A stretch of 64,000 nucleotides of DNA from JBAXXL01 sp037127915 (lineage in GTDB: Bacteria > Bacteroidota > Ignavibacteria > Kapaibacteriales > UBA2268). The notes beneath the pieces were generated by a model. It did not search any database and was not told where the DNA came from. It was given only the letters and a program-made list of their open reading frames with translations. The translations under genes and the position numbers were made by a program. Every line of letters begins with the position of its first letter. Position 1 is the first letter of the stretch. Location: NCBI GenBank assembly GCA_037127915.1, contig JBAXXL010000007.1, positions 49,887-113,886 on the forward strand, written 5' to 3'. Below are positions 1 to 9,431 of the stretch, piece after piece.

Positions 1-75
1 GAGTTGTTTGTTTAGTATTTTTTTCTTAATTTTACATTTCATATTAGGTATTAATAACAAACAATAAGTGAAAAA

Positions 76-1002
76 ATGAAAAAGTTCGCATTAGTATTAA
101 TTCTCACAGCAGTAAGTAGTTTTTCGCTGTTCTCTCAAACAGTTGACAATATTGTTGAAAACAACTTGCAATTGCTAGGTCAGGGCAAAGGTAATCAAGT
201 AAAAACAGAACTGATTGATTTAATGGCAAAATATCCTAATGAACCAGGTATCCGCTATTTGCTTGCAACCGTATCGAAGGATCATAGCGCGGCTCTAAGT
301 ATTTACAACGATATTATTAAGCACAATAGCGAGAGCCAATGGGCTGATGATTGCTATTGGCGCCTTATACAGTATTACGCCATAACCGGTGAGGTCACAA
401 AAGCTGAAGATTATTTACAAGCGATGAGAAAAGATTATCCAAACTCAAGTTTGCTTATGCCGGCTTGCGATGTAATAACAACCGTTTATTCAAAATTGCC
501 AAAAGACGAACAAATAAAGACTTATACATTTACAGCAGTTCCCGAAACTGATAAGCCCGTTTCGACTCCTGAAAAAATAAATACAGAGTCCATCGCGGTT
601 CAAGAGCAAGCTGTAGAAAAGAAACCCAAAATTGAAGATAAAGTTGTACAGAAAGAAATCATTAAACCTCAAGTAATTAAAGCTGATACTACAAAAACGA
701 CCATTCAACAAACCAAAGTTGTGGCAAAACAAGACATAGAAGCCGAAGACCCGCCGATTAACACAAGTAATGAAAAATTTGCTTTACAAGTAGGTGTTTA
801 TAGGGAATTAGTTCGTGCAGAAGCTGAGCAAAAATTCTATATTGATAAAAGAATACGCTCGGCAATAGCAAAAAAAGTAATCAATGGCGAAACAATGTAT
901 TCCGTTGTTGTAGGCGAATATTCTTCTGCGGAGCGCGCTGAAAAAGCTAAACGAATTGTTGAAAAAGAGTGCAACTGCAAACCAATTATAGTTAACAAAT
1001 AA
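76..1002 (+). CDS. Secreted SPOR-domain protein
   Basis: Exported protein of 308 residues. The first 20 residues form a signal peptide (Met-Lys-Lys, hydrophobic core, then Ser-Gln). Residues 30-150 look like TPR-type helical repeats. A charged, low-complexity linker rich in Lys, Glu, Val and Thr covers about 155-230. The last 75 residues resemble a SPOR domain (starts FALQVGVY, later VVVGEYSSAERAEKAK), a fold that in other bacteria binds denuded peptidoglycan at division sites. The architecture suggests a periplasmic, wall-associated role, but no partner is visible. Its stop codon shares one base with the tatC start, so the two are probably co-transcribed. Confidence 0.85.
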   Translation: MKKFALVLILTAVSSFSLFSQTVDNIVENNLQLLGQGKGNQVKTELIDLMAKYPNEPGIRYLLATVSKDHSAALSIYNDIIKHNSESQWADDCYWRLIQYYAITGEVTKAEDYLQAMRKDYPNSSLLMPACDVITTVYSKLPKDEQIKTYTFTAVPETDKPVSTPEKINTESIAVQEQAVEKKPKIEDKVVQKEIIKPQVIKADTTKTTIQQTKVVAKQDIEAEDPPINTSNEKFALQVGVYRELVRAEAEQKFYIDKRIRSAIAKKVINGETMYSVVVGEYSSAERAEKAKRIVEKECNCKPIIVNK

Positions 1003-1727
1003 TGTCTGAAACAGAAGATGAAATACCGCTGATTTCGCATATTAAAGAATTGCGATCTAGACTTCTATATTCTCTTATAGCTTTAATTATTAGTTCTGTA
1101 ATAGCAGGTATATTCAATAAATTTATAATTGAACAACTTGTGCTTTTACCAGCTGAAAAAAGCGGTCTAATTTTACAAAATTTACGTGTTTTCGGACAGC
1201 CAATTTTATATTTTAAAATTATTTTCGTAGCCGGTTTGATACTTTCATCGCCGGTTATTTTATATCAAATTTGGCTTTTTGTAAAACCGGCACTTCATAA
1301 ACACGAAATCCAGTGGTCTCGTTCAATCGCGATATTCACAACAATTTGTTTTTTATCAGGTGTGGTCTTTTCGTACTTAGTACTTATGCCTACGATGCTT
1401 GATTTTGCTTCAAGTTTCGGCACTAAGCTTATTAACAATCAGATAGATGTGAACTATTATTTGAGCTTTTTAATAATGCTTTTATTATCAATGGGCATAT
1501 TATTTGAACTGCCAATTTTAACATTTATTTTATCCCGTGCCGGGATAATCACTCATAAAACGATGCTGAAATACTGGCGTCATTCATTAATTGTCATATT
1601 AATTGTAGCCGCGGTTTTAACACCTACCCCCGACCCTATTAGTCAATCGATATTTGCCGCTCCTTTGTGTGTCTTGTATATAATCAGCATTTTTGTGGCT
1701 AAATCAGCAGAAAAAAAGAAATCTTAA
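1002..1727 (+). CDS. tatC: Sec-independent protein translocase TatC
   Basis: Core membrane subunit of the twin-arginine translocase, which recognises folded precursors carrying a twin-Arg signal. At 241 residues it has the usual length. Visible family marks are HIKELRSRLL near the N-terminus, PVILYQIWLFVKPAL with a following acidic residue, FELP in the middle of the fourth or fifth membrane segment, and LTPTPDPISQ before the last segment. Six hydrophobic segments are apparent. The ATG overlaps the upstream stop by one base, implying translational coupling. No tatA or tatB gene lies in the window. It converges on the next gene with only two bases between stops and no terminator. Confidence 0.95.
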   Translation: MSETEDEIPLISHIKELRSRLLYSLIALIISSVIAGIFNKFIIEQLVLLPAEKSGLILQNLRVFGQPILYFKIIFVAGLILSSPVILYQIWLFVKPALHKHEIQWSRSIAIFTTICFLSGVVFSYLVLMPTMLDFASSFGTKLINNQIDVNYYLSFLIMLLLSMGILFELPILTFILSRAGIITHKTMLKYWRHSLIVILIVAAVLTPTPDPISQSIFAAPLCVLYIISIFVAKSAEKKKS

Positions 1728-1729
1728 GA

Positions 1730-2569
1730 TTAATTTTCTGAGGCTTTCTTACGAGCAATAGCGAATACTTCTACACCTGTGATCCAGCTGTAATAATATG
1801 CAAGTTTCCTTCTTAAAGATATAGTTTGATTAAAATACTTTCTATAAACACTATTGGATAGGCGCTTAGCTTGATTGGTTTTACAATTCTGAGGTCTTCT
1901 ACTTTTAACTAAAATAATTTCAAACCCATTATGCTCTAATAAATACGATAGTGAATTTATAGTATAATGAAAATAATGGTTTTGAGGTTGAAACCAAATC
2001 CATCTGCTTTTTAAAATCCTACTCCAGAATGAACCAATATCGGGTACCCTAATTGAAATAATGGCTTCCTCATTCATGTATTCTTTAATACTTTGTAAAA
2101 ACTCAACTGGTTCAACAAGATGTTCTAATGAATGATTCATTGTGACGATGTCCACTTTTGAATTAAGTAATCGCAAATTATCATATATGGTTAAACCGTT
2201 CATTCTACAGTATTCCGTAGAGCTTTCTGATAATTCTATTCCAACAACATTATAGCCAAACCGGCGTGCCTCTTCAATTAAAAATCCTTTATCACACCCA
2301 AAATCCAGAAAATTAGCGGGTGCAGGTTTATATTTGCTTATGGTTGATAGTAAAAACATCTGTTCAGGTAATGCAGATAATCTTCTTATATCAACATCAA
2401 GTTTATCACCTTCTTTGATAACATAGTTATTTCTGTAATATTCATCTAAGTTGTTAATATCTTTATTGTTTGCGCAATATATAATCCCGCATTGAGGGCA
2501 TTTAATTAAGCTTTCATTTTTAATTTTTAAATCATTGGTTTCTTCACAACCACAAATTATACATTTCAT
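1730..2569 (-). CDS. Class I SAM-dependent methyltransferase with N-terminal zinc-ribbon-like Cys cluster
   Basis: A 279-residue protein. The N-terminus carries Cys pairs (CIICGC near residue 3, CPQC near residue 24) that look like a small zinc ribbon. It is followed by a Methyltransf_23-type Rossmann domain with the SAM-binding motif LDFGCDKGFL near residue 87 and MNHSLEHL as the acidic/His post-motif. This layout is common for methyltransferases in polysaccharide or glycan-modification loci. It lies 5 bp downstream of an O-antigen ligase-like gene on the same strand, so a role in modifying surface glycans is a reasonable inference. The exact substrate is unknown. Confidence 0.8.
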   Translation of the reverse strand: MKCIICGCEETNDLKIKNESLIKCPQCGIIYCANNKDINNLDEYYRNNYVIKEGDKLDVDIRRLSALPEQMFLLSTISKYKPAPANFLDFGCDKGFLIEEARRFGYNVVGIELSESSTEYCRMNGLTIYDNLRLLNSKVDIVTMNHSLEHLVEPVEFLQSIKEYMNEEAIISIRVPDIGSFWSRILKSRWIWFQPQNHYFHYTINSLSYLLEHNGFEIILVKSRRPQNCKTNQAKRLSNSVYRKYFNQTISLRRKLAYYYSWITGVEVFAIARKKASEN

Positions 2570-2574
2570 ATTTA

Positions 2575-4035
2575 TTATTCTTTATCATTATTATTAATAT
2601 TATTAGCTAGTCCTTTAAGGAAATACTCTATTAAAGGACGCTTAGAAAAACTTAGAATATAGATAGGAGCATTGTTTTGAATTAATATCCTATGTTCAAC
2701 AGCTAAAATAAAACCAAATGGAATCCAAAACCAATCACTAATCAATGGATAACCGGTTATAAAGTTAATTTCAAACATTTCCAACATCCAGAAGAAAATA
2801 ATTCCGGCAAATCTTTTCATATCAGGTGATAAATTCATATTATCAATATTTTTAATATATTGAAAACCTTTGTAAAACAAAAGCCCAAACATACCTGTAA
2901 AAACAAGTGCTGAAAAAATTCCGGTCTCGGAAAGTAATCCCACTAAAGCAGTGTCAGGGAAAAGTATTTTATATGCTAAGTTGCTTGTGTTATCGAATTG
3001 TTGCCCATAAAATGAAGTGCCGCCAAATCCGATACCAAATAAAGGAGAAATTGTCCAAATCTTAATTGATACAATTTGACTACCCATTCGGCCAAAGAAA
3101 GATTCACCCTGCATCCCTGTACTCATGCCTCCATAACCAAACAGAAATGATATTCTATTCCAAAACAAACCTGCTACACTAACTCCTAAATATGCATTGA
3201 CGATAGTATCAACAATAAATAAAACAACTATGGAACCAATTAATATTGGCAAAATATATTTTTTGACACGATTAAAGTTAAATATAAGTAACGCAACCAA
3301 AATCATTCCAATACCTAAAGCTCCTGTCAAAGAAAATGTCAAAAAAGCGGCGATAATTGAAAACCCAAAAACAGCTATATTTAAAGCCTTTTTTTTGAAA
3401 AACATACCCGTTTTTTGAATAAATGGTACAATGTTTAATAATATTACTAATACATTCAATGCGGCTAATGAAGATGGCTCAGGGAAATATGAGGTGGCTC
3501 TATAGAAATTCTCATATTGCAAACTTAATTGGGAAAAATCTTCGATAGATTCGTGCATTCCTCTGGCAACATAACCTACATTAGTGAATTTTATCCAAGC
3601 TAATGGTAAATCGAATCCTCTTGCAAAAATTTGGTACACAGCAAAAATATTGGTAATAAGAGAAATTATGAGAAATATCTGGATACACCGCGTTAGAACC
3701 TTTTCATCAGGAGGGTCCAAGAAAAAATAAAGCCCAATAAACGACAAATAATAAAAATGCGATGAAGTTTTAAAGAACTGGATTATGTGCTCAGTATTTC
3801 CTTTGCTTAAAGGATAAATAAGCGACAAAGGAATAATTAATAATAGAATTGCTAATAGAATAAATACGCTAGATTTCGGAATAGGATATTTTTTCCCATC
3901 AAAAAAAGCTTGTTTAACAAATCTGATGATTAAAAAAGCAATCATTAAATCGACAGGTTTGAATCCAAACCCAGCAAAATCAAACAATTGCCATCCGCCG
4001 AGGAAATATGATATGAATAATAAATAGTATAGCAA
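2575..4035 (-). CDS. O-antigen ligase/polymerase-like membrane protein
   Basis: A 486-residue polytopic membrane protein with about ten to twelve hydrophobic segments and a large extracytoplasmic loop around residues 300-370 (PLFGIGFGGTSFYGQQ), the Wzy_C/WaaL-type arrangement. Proteins of this class polymerise or ligate O-antigen or other lipid-linked glycans at the periplasmic face. No ATG is available near the N-terminus: the ORF opens with TTG, a stop codon lies five codons upstream, and the next Met is at residue 31 inside the membrane region, so TTG is the likely start. It probably forms an operon with the methyltransferase downstream. Polymerase and ligase cannot be told apart from sequence. 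Confidence 0.75.
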   Translation of the reverse strand: MLYYLLFISYFLGGWQLFDFAGFGFKPVDLMIAFLIIRFVKQAFFDGKKYPIPKSSVFILLAILLLIIPLSLIYPLSKGNTEHIIQFFKTSSHFYYLSFIGLYFFLDPPDEKVLTRCIQIFLIISLITNIFAVYQIFARGFDLPLAWIKFTNVGYVARGMHESIEDFSQLSLQYENFYRATSYFPEPSSLAALNVLVILLNIVPFIQKTGMFFKKKALNIAVFGFSIIAAFLTFSLTGALGIGMILVALLIFNFNRVKKYILPILIGSIVVLFIVDTIVNAYLGVSVAGLFWNRISFLFGYGGMSTGMQGESFFGRMGSQIVSIKIWTISPLFGIGFGGTSFYGQQFDNTSNLAYKILFPDTALVGLLSETGIFSALVFTGMFGLLFYKGFQYIKNIDNMNLSPDMKRFAGIIFFWMLEMFEINFITGYPLISDWFWIPFGFILAVEHRILIQNNAPIYILSFSKRPLIEYFLKGLANNINNNDKE

Positions 4036-4100
4036 ATTTATAAAGTTTTAATATTTTAACAAGAATTATTTACGAATTTAAAAAAAATATCCTGAAATTA

Positions 4101-4131
4101 ATTGAAGACTCGTTTTTTTTTTATAATTTTG
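4101..4131 (+). promoter_or_regulatory. Predicted promoter of serA (ATTG, 19 bases, TAATTTTG)
   Basis: TAATTTTG at 4124-4131 matches the Bacteroidota consensus TAnnTTTG. ATTG at 4101-4104 lies 19 bases upstream at the expected -33 position. Transcription would start about 25-30 bases before the serA ATG at 4165. Confidence 0.6.
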
Positions 4132-4164
4132 ATTTTTTTTAAACGATATTTTACGGAATAAACA

Positions 4165-5073
4165 ATGAAAGTCTTAATCACCGATGGAATCGCTAAAGAA
4201 GGCGCACAAATATTAATTAACGCCGGATTGGAAGTAATTCAAGAAAAAGTACCTCAAGAACTTTTACCTGAAATAATAAAAGATTATGATGCAATTATGG
4301 TTCGCTCTGCAACAAAAGTTCCAAAAGAAGTAATTGATGCAGGTGTCAAATTGAAAGCTATTGCGCGCGGAGGTGTCGGATTAGATAATATAGATGTAGC
4401 ATACGCCAAAGAAAAAGGGATCGCAGTCTTGAATACTCCTGGAGCTTCTTCGATTTCAGTTGCAGAATTAGCTATTGCTCACATGATAAGTGTTGGACGT
4501 TTTTTGCATCGTTCAAATGTTGAAATGCCTCAGGGTAAATGGCCCAAAAAAGAGTATAGTGCTGGCCGTGAAGTTACCGGAAAAACTTTAGGCTTGTTCG
4601 GTATAGGCAATATTGGAAGAGAAACTGCAAAACGAGCTATTGGATTAGGTATGAAAGTAATTGCTACCGATCCTTACATTACTTCAGTAGATTTGGATGT
4701 AGAACTCGTTTCTAAAGATGAATTATTAAAACGTGCTGATATTATCTCAATGCACATCCCTTTTATCAAAGCAGAAGGTCCGGCAATAACCAAAACCGAA
4801 TTTGACAAAATGAAAGATGGCGTTATAGTAATCAATTGTGCCCGTGGCGGCGTTATTAAAGAATCAGACTTATTGGATGCTCTTAACAGTGGAAAAGTCG
4901 CTCTAGCAGGGATTGACGTATGGGAACAGGAACCTTGCGGTGAAGAACAACGTGCTTTAATCGAGCATCCGAATGTTTCTGCTACGCCTCATATTGGTGC
5001 TTCAACAAATGAAGCTCAAGACCGCGTTAGTATCGAAATCGCTGAACGCGTAGTTGCCGCTTTGTTATCATAA
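4165..5073 (+). CDS. serA: D-3-phosphoglycerate dehydrogenase, short form
   Basis: First enzyme of serine synthesis, oxidising 3-phosphoglycerate with NAD. The 302 residues contain the two half-domains of D-2-hydroxyacid dehydrogenases. Visible are the nucleotide-binding motif GLFGIGNIGRETAKRA near residue 147, the substrate-site Arg in NCARGGVI, a catalytic Glu in DVWEQEP and the catalytic His in TPHIGAST. There is no C-terminal ACT or ASB regulatory domain, so it belongs to the short, non-allosteric class. A phosphoglycerate rather than glyoxylate or hydroxypyruvate substrate is inferred from overall similarity. It is a single-gene unit with its own promoter and terminator. Confidence 0.88.
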   Translation: MKVLITDGIAKEGAQILINAGLEVIQEKVPQELLPEIIKDYDAIMVRSATKVPKEVIDAGVKLKAIARGGVGLDNIDVAYAKEKGIAVLNTPGASSISVAELAIAHMISVGRFLHRSNVEMPQGKWPKKEYSAGREVTGKTLGLFGIGNIGRETAKRAIGLGMKVIATDPYITSVDLDVELVSKDELLKRADIISMHIPFIKAEGPAITKTEFDKMKDGVIVINCARGGVIKESDLLDALNSGKVALAGIDVWEQEPCGEEQRALIEHPNVSATPHIGASTNEAQDRVSIEIAERVVAALLS

Positions 5074-5110
5074 ATACATTTAGAATAATCTTCATTTGAA
5101 GCTTTAATCA

Positions 5111-5147
5111 GAGACTGTTTACAAAAAAAAACAGTCTCTTTTTCTTT
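5111..5147 (+). terminator. Rho-independent terminator after serA
   Basis: Perfect 10-bp stem GAGACTGTTT (5111-5120) with AAACAGTCTC (5129-5138), an A-rich loop, then a T-rich run TTTTTCTTT. It sits 38 bases past the serA stop. Confidence 0.9.
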
Positions 5148-5238
5148 GGGAAATACTAATAAATCCTTAGTGAAATCGAATTATTATATATATTTTTTGT
5201 AATTTTAAATATTGTTACGTAATAACGGGAAAATTAAT

Positions 5239-6870
5239 ATGAACGAAAAAGCACACTATATCTTAAAAAAAGATATTTTCAAGAGCCCAATTTTCTGGGT
5301 GGGATTAGCTGTATTATTGTTAATTCCTACATTATTTTTTCCAATCAGCGCGGATCTTTCCATTTACCTTATGGGTGGAGAAGCGGTTTTGCATGGTAAG
5401 AAATTATATACTGATTTTATTGATATCAAACCGCCGATTTTCTATTATACTTTTGCTATGATTGTCAAGTTTTTCGGCAGAAGTGAAATGGGAATTAGAG
5501 TTTTTGACATAATACTTCAATCCATTACTGCGTTCTTGATTTTCAGAACTATTGATATTAATACAAAAAATAGATTTTTTGCAGGTTGTGCGGCCATTCT
5601 ATACTCCGTAATTTACACTACAATGGGGTATTCACAAACATTACAAGGCGAAGCTCTTATAACCCCAATGATAATGGCGGTTTTATATTTCCAAATCTCA
5701 ACAAAGCAGAGTATTCTTCGTTATATTGCTTCCGGTATTATGATTGGATTCGCAATCGGCATAAAATATCCATTAGGAATAATATTACTATTTGTTATAT
5801 TTGACGATTTACTAAGCCGCAAAATGAGTTTTAAAAAGATTTTATTCAAGGACTTTGTTATATCGGCAACAGCGTTGGTGGTTTTTGTATTATCCTTAGC
5901 CACTCTGTTGGATAAAGATGTATTTAAGGGGTTTATGTTGATTACCGATTTAGTGGCGAAGTATTCTTCGAGGCCTGCTTTGGACAGTCAATATTTAGTA
6001 TTTTCTTTGAATAAGATTGCTGAGTTCTTAGGCGATAATATTTCACTTTTAATTACGGGCAGTGTCTTAGTTACCATATTCCTGTTAATAACACGCAAAA
6101 TCGAAGACGAGAAAACTTATCAGCTTTTATCAAAGACACTTTTATTTGCATTATTCTTCACGCTTTCAATTTTTGTAGAACGGAAATTTCACGAATATTA
6201 TTTCGTTCGGATGTTGCCATTGTGGGTAATATTAGCTTCTTTTTCTATAACATATCTCTTTAAACAACTGCGGTTAAATTATTCTAAATACGATAACATA
6301 TCTAAATTTACCGTTATTGTGATCTTGGCATTAAGTTTTTATTTTAGTCCGGCTTTGAGGTATGTATTCAGAGCAAAAAACGCAGTTTCTTATGTTGTTA
6401 ATAGGGAAAAATATAATTTAGAAAATGAAAAGTTTTCGTTAGCATCGTACAGAGTTCAATGGTTGGATGTATCAAACTATTTAAACAAACAATTACATAA
6501 TTACGATTACCAACCGTTTTTGCTTAATATACAAACAGGTTCGGGACCAATCAATTACTTTACCCCAAAATTCAAGCATTCAGCTTTTCAGCAATCGCAA
6601 TTCTATTTTTCAGTTGAAGCTCCAAAGTATTGGCAGGATATGTTTTTTAAGGAATTGAAACAAGCTGACTTCTTGTGTATAGAGACGGATGACACTCATT
6701 CCACAATTACAGGCCATTCTTTTTCATCAAGCTCTTATGTATTTGAACAAAAAGGGAACAGTTTTGCTGATGAAATTAAAGACTATATAAACGAAAATTT
6801 TAGTGTTGTTCACCAAGCGGCGAATTTTAATGTATATGAAAGGGTAACAAAAGCAACTATCTTGAATTGA
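5239..6870 (+). CDS. GT39/ArnT-like membrane glycosyltransferase
   Basis: A 543-residue polytopic membrane protein of the dolichyl-phosphate-mannose mannosyltransferase (PMT/ArnT) superfamily. The first extracytoplasmic loop carries the usual acidic catalytic signature (SADLSIYLMGGEAVLHGK then DFIDIKPPIFYY). About ten hydrophobic segments follow, then a soluble C-terminal part from about residue 400. These enzymes move a sugar from a polyprenyl-phosphate donor to a protein, lipid A or other acceptor in the periplasm. The open frame reaches back to a TTG at 5212, but the ATG at 5239 is preferred because it begins just before the charged N-terminal segment. Substrate and acceptor are unknown. 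Confidence 0.78.
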   Translation: MNEKAHYILKKDIFKSPIFWVGLAVLLLIPTLFFPISADLSIYLMGGEAVLHGKKLYTDFIDIKPPIFYYTFAMIVKFFGRSEMGIRVFDIILQSITAFLIFRTIDINTKNRFFAGCAAILYSVIYTTMGYSQTLQGEALITPMIMAVLYFQISTKQSILRYIASGIMIGFAIGIKYPLGIILLFVIFDDLLSRKMSFKKILFKDFVISATALVVFVLSLATLLDKDVFKGFMLITDLVAKYSSRPALDSQYLVFSLNKIAEFLGDNISLLITGSVLVTIFLLITRKIEDEKTYQLLSKTLLFALFFTLSIFVERKFHEYYFVRMLPLWVILASFSITYLFKQLRLNYSKYDNISKFTVIVILALSFYFSPALRYVFRAKNAVSYVVNREKYNLENEKFSLASYRVQWLDVSNYLNKQLHNYDYQPFLLNIQTGSGPINYFTPKFKHSAFQQSQFYFSVEAPKYWQDMFFKELKQADFLCIETDDTHSTITGHSFSSSSYVFEQKGNSFADEIKDYINENFSVVHQAANFNVYERVTKATILN

Positions 6871-6912
6871 AGTACTATCAATTAATGATAAAACAAAGCC
6901 TTCTATTAATAG

Positions 6913-6950
6913 AAAAAACTCATCCGCGTTATCAGTGGATGAGTTTTTTT
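6913..6950. terminator. Bidirectional terminator between convergent genes
   Basis: AAAAAACTCATCC (6913-6925) pairs with GGATGAGTTTTTT (6937-6949) around an 11-base loop. It has T runs on both strands, so it can end transcription of the + strand glycosyltransferase and the - strand T9SS gene. Confidence 0.88.
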
Positions 6951-6977
6951 GCTATCAGACAACTAATATTGTTTGAA

Positions 6978-9365
6978 TTATTTTACAATCACAAATTGTT
7001 TTGCTTCGTAGCAACCATCAAACTTCAAATAATATACGCCGGATCCTAGTTTGCTTATATCAATCTTAATATTGTTATTAGACAAATAAGTATCGAAATT
7101 TGTCTTTTGAACTAATATTCCTAATGAAGAATAAATTTCAATTGTTTTATTCGCTATAAAACCTGAATTTGAAGGATTCAGATTGACGTCAATAAAATCG
7201 GACGCAGGATTTGGTGAAACTGTTATATTATCTAATAATATAAAATCTTTGCACGATTGACCGCTCACATCTTCATCATCAATTTTGCCATCAATTCCCT
7301 TTATCTCACCTTCAACCAAACTAATTTCACCGTCTATATACTCATAGTTCGAGAAGGAGTTTTTATTCGATATAACAAAATACCACTCTTGACTATCTTC
7401 AGGAATAGCGAATAATATATCAGCTTTGTTTACTTTGGTATAAGGAAAGTAGGCACTAAAGGCAATGCTACCTTTAAACTTATTATAATTGATTTGATCA
7501 ACCAAGAATATATCTACTGACCCCGACGCTGAATCAGCCCATTTTTTAAATCTACTTTTTTGGCTGTCGTATCTTGATTCATTACTGATTATTTCATCGG
7601 ATTGAAATTTAACTTGAAGACCATAATTCGATGTTTCGGGTGCTTGCAATTTCTGATAATTTGCTGAAGGGATTTTGTAAGTTTCAATAGGAACTACACC
7701 TGTATATTCCGCATTCCCTTGTGATAAATCGGTGTTAATACGGAAAACATTAGTTTCGCCCGGGGCATAACCAAGCGTTTTATTATAAACTTGAACATAA
7801 TAATACTTAGCATCGCCTGCCTTGAATTCAACAATTCCATTTTTGCCAGTATAGAACGTACCGCTATAAGCCACATTGTTATCACCCGGGTGTCCGGGAG
7901 AAGCGTATATCATGACTTGCAAATCTGGAATGGGAATATTAGTTGCTTTATCAACTATCGTAAGTTTTACATTACAAGTATATGTATAAGGTTCAGTATT
8001 ATTGAATTGCCAGCCGTCTGCCCTCCAGCCCTGTATGATTGACATTAACCAATAATCCGGTGCTAAAGTTTCATATAATTTCGGGTCGAATGAAGTCCAT
8101 CCCCAACCGGATTGTACTAATCCGCCGCGGAAAAATTCGTAATGCTGCCAACCTCCATCCCAAAATCCACCCCACACGTGATCTTCACGCATCGTTCCTT
8201 GATAGCAAGCAGGAATTAGCGCAGTTCTGGCGGCGGCTGTGATTAAATAAGAATCTTCTCCGCAATTACCGCGGTGTTGATACAAGATTTGACATGGATG
8301 TATAGCTCTTGCCTTACCGGCTTCCGCATCAATTGGAATAGCTCTCGATGCCCAATTACAAAGCATATCTAACGCTCCATCAGTATTAGCAATTTCTCTG
8401 CCGAACAATTTTGCGGATTTATCGCCATCCCACAGATATTCTGAGTTGACCATCATATCCTTGAATACAAGTATGGTTTTAATTTCACCTACTTGAGTTT
8501 TAATATTAACATTTGTATAATCGTGCGTTGGATCGGGATTATTCCAAATATAATCGCGCCAGAAATACCCATAGGTTCTTTGTTGGGTACTATTCACATC
8601 ATCATCCGACCATAGTCCCTCTTGATATAATTTCGGCATTACCAAATACCAATAGTATATATCGCGGGGAATTTCTTTCCAAATATACCCTGTGCCTTTT
8701 TTTATTTTATATTCTGTGGTTGTGTAGTCGCTATACTCTTTAAGTCGGACGTACTTCAGTTGAGGAGCAATTTCATATATCATTTCGGCATTTTGCTTTA
8801 AAAGATTAATACTCTTTAAAAACCTTGAATTAGTCAACGATTGAATTGAAAGATTGGCTATTTGAAAAGCTATCTCATCTTTAAGTTTGGTTTCGGCTCC
8901 CAGAATTAAATCTGCAAAATCATCAGCTTTTGAACCTAGTAATTCTAAATTTATAGCTAAATCTTTTCTTAACCACTCCGGAGTTTCGGTTAAGGCTTGT
9001 TTACATTTTCCCGTTGCTTCATAGGAAGGTAAAACTTTTTCTATAGATTTTGTATCTGTATTTATTTTGTAAACGGTATATTTTCCATCATAGATGGTAT
9101 GGCTTGTATTGACTTTTTGAACTTCAGTAGTTTGACCGGAATAAATTTGTTCTATTAAATTCTTTTGACTAAAAACAGGAACATTATTCATTGATTGTAA
9201 TGAATTTGTTTCAACTTTATACAATTGAATATCTTGAATTGGCTTGTATTGGTTTTCCACAATTATTCCCTGAGCTGAATTTGGAAGAATACATATCGGC
9301 TCTTGAGCCCCAGTAATACTTCTTGATAATATGATAAATAAAATTATATAAATAATTTTTTTCAT
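6978..9365 (-). CDS. T9SS-exported transglutaminase-like protein
   Basis: A 795-residue secreted protein. Signal peptide at 1-20 ending GAQ. The middle carries a transglutaminase-like papain-fold core: GNCGE with Cys368, EDHVW with His396, and an Asp about seven residues later in FWDGGW. In this superfamily the triad acts in crosslinking, deamidation or proteolysis. A beta-rich region at about 470-560 resembles a carboxypeptidase-regulatory/CNA-B-like fold (LTIVDKATNIPIPDLQVMI). The last 80 residues are a T9SS type A sorting domain (VSPNPASDFIDV, ending FVIVK). A ribosome site AGGAAA precedes the ATG. Secretion across the outer membrane with removal of the sorting domain is expected. The substrate is unknown. 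Confidence 0.82.
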   Translation of the reverse strand: MKKIIYIILFIILSRSITGAQEPICILPNSAQGIIVENQYKPIQDIQLYKVETNSLQSMNNVPVFSQKNLIEQIYSGQTTEVQKVNTSHTIYDGKYTVYKINTDTKSIEKVLPSYEATGKCKQALTETPEWLRKDLAINLELLGSKADDFADLILGAETKLKDEIAFQIANLSIQSLTNSRFLKSINLLKQNAEMIYEIAPQLKYVRLKEYSDYTTTEYKIKKGTGYIWKEIPRDIYYWYLVMPKLYQEGLWSDDDVNSTQQRTYGYFWRDYIWNNPDPTHDYTNVNIKTQVGEIKTILVFKDMMVNSEYLWDGDKSAKLFGREIANTDGALDMLCNWASRAIPIDAEAGKARAIHPCQILYQHRGNCGEDSYLITAAARTALIPACYQGTMREDHVWGGFWDGGWQHYEFFRGGLVQSGWGWTSFDPKLYETLAPDYWLMSIIQGWRADGWQFNNTEPYTYTCNVKLTIVDKATNIPIPDLQVMIYASPGHPGDNNVAYSGTFYTGKNGIVEFKAGDAKYYYVQVYNKTLGYAPGETNVFRINTDLSQGNAEYTGVVPIETYKIPSANYQKLQAPETSNYGLQVKFQSDEIISNESRYDSQKSRFKKWADSASGSVDIFLVDQINYNKFKGSIAFSAYFPYTKVNKADILFAIPEDSQEWYFVISNKNSFSNYEYIDGEISLVEGEIKGIDGKIDDEDVSGQSCKDFILLDNITVSPNPASDFIDVNLNPSNSGFIANKTIEIYSSLGILVQKTNFDTYLSNNNIKIDISKLGSGVYYLKFDGCYEAKQFVIVK

Positions 9366-9431
9366 TATTGTTTCCTAAAATGATTATTAAAATTTCTTCT
9401 AAATTATAAAAATAAATATGATCGATATGGA

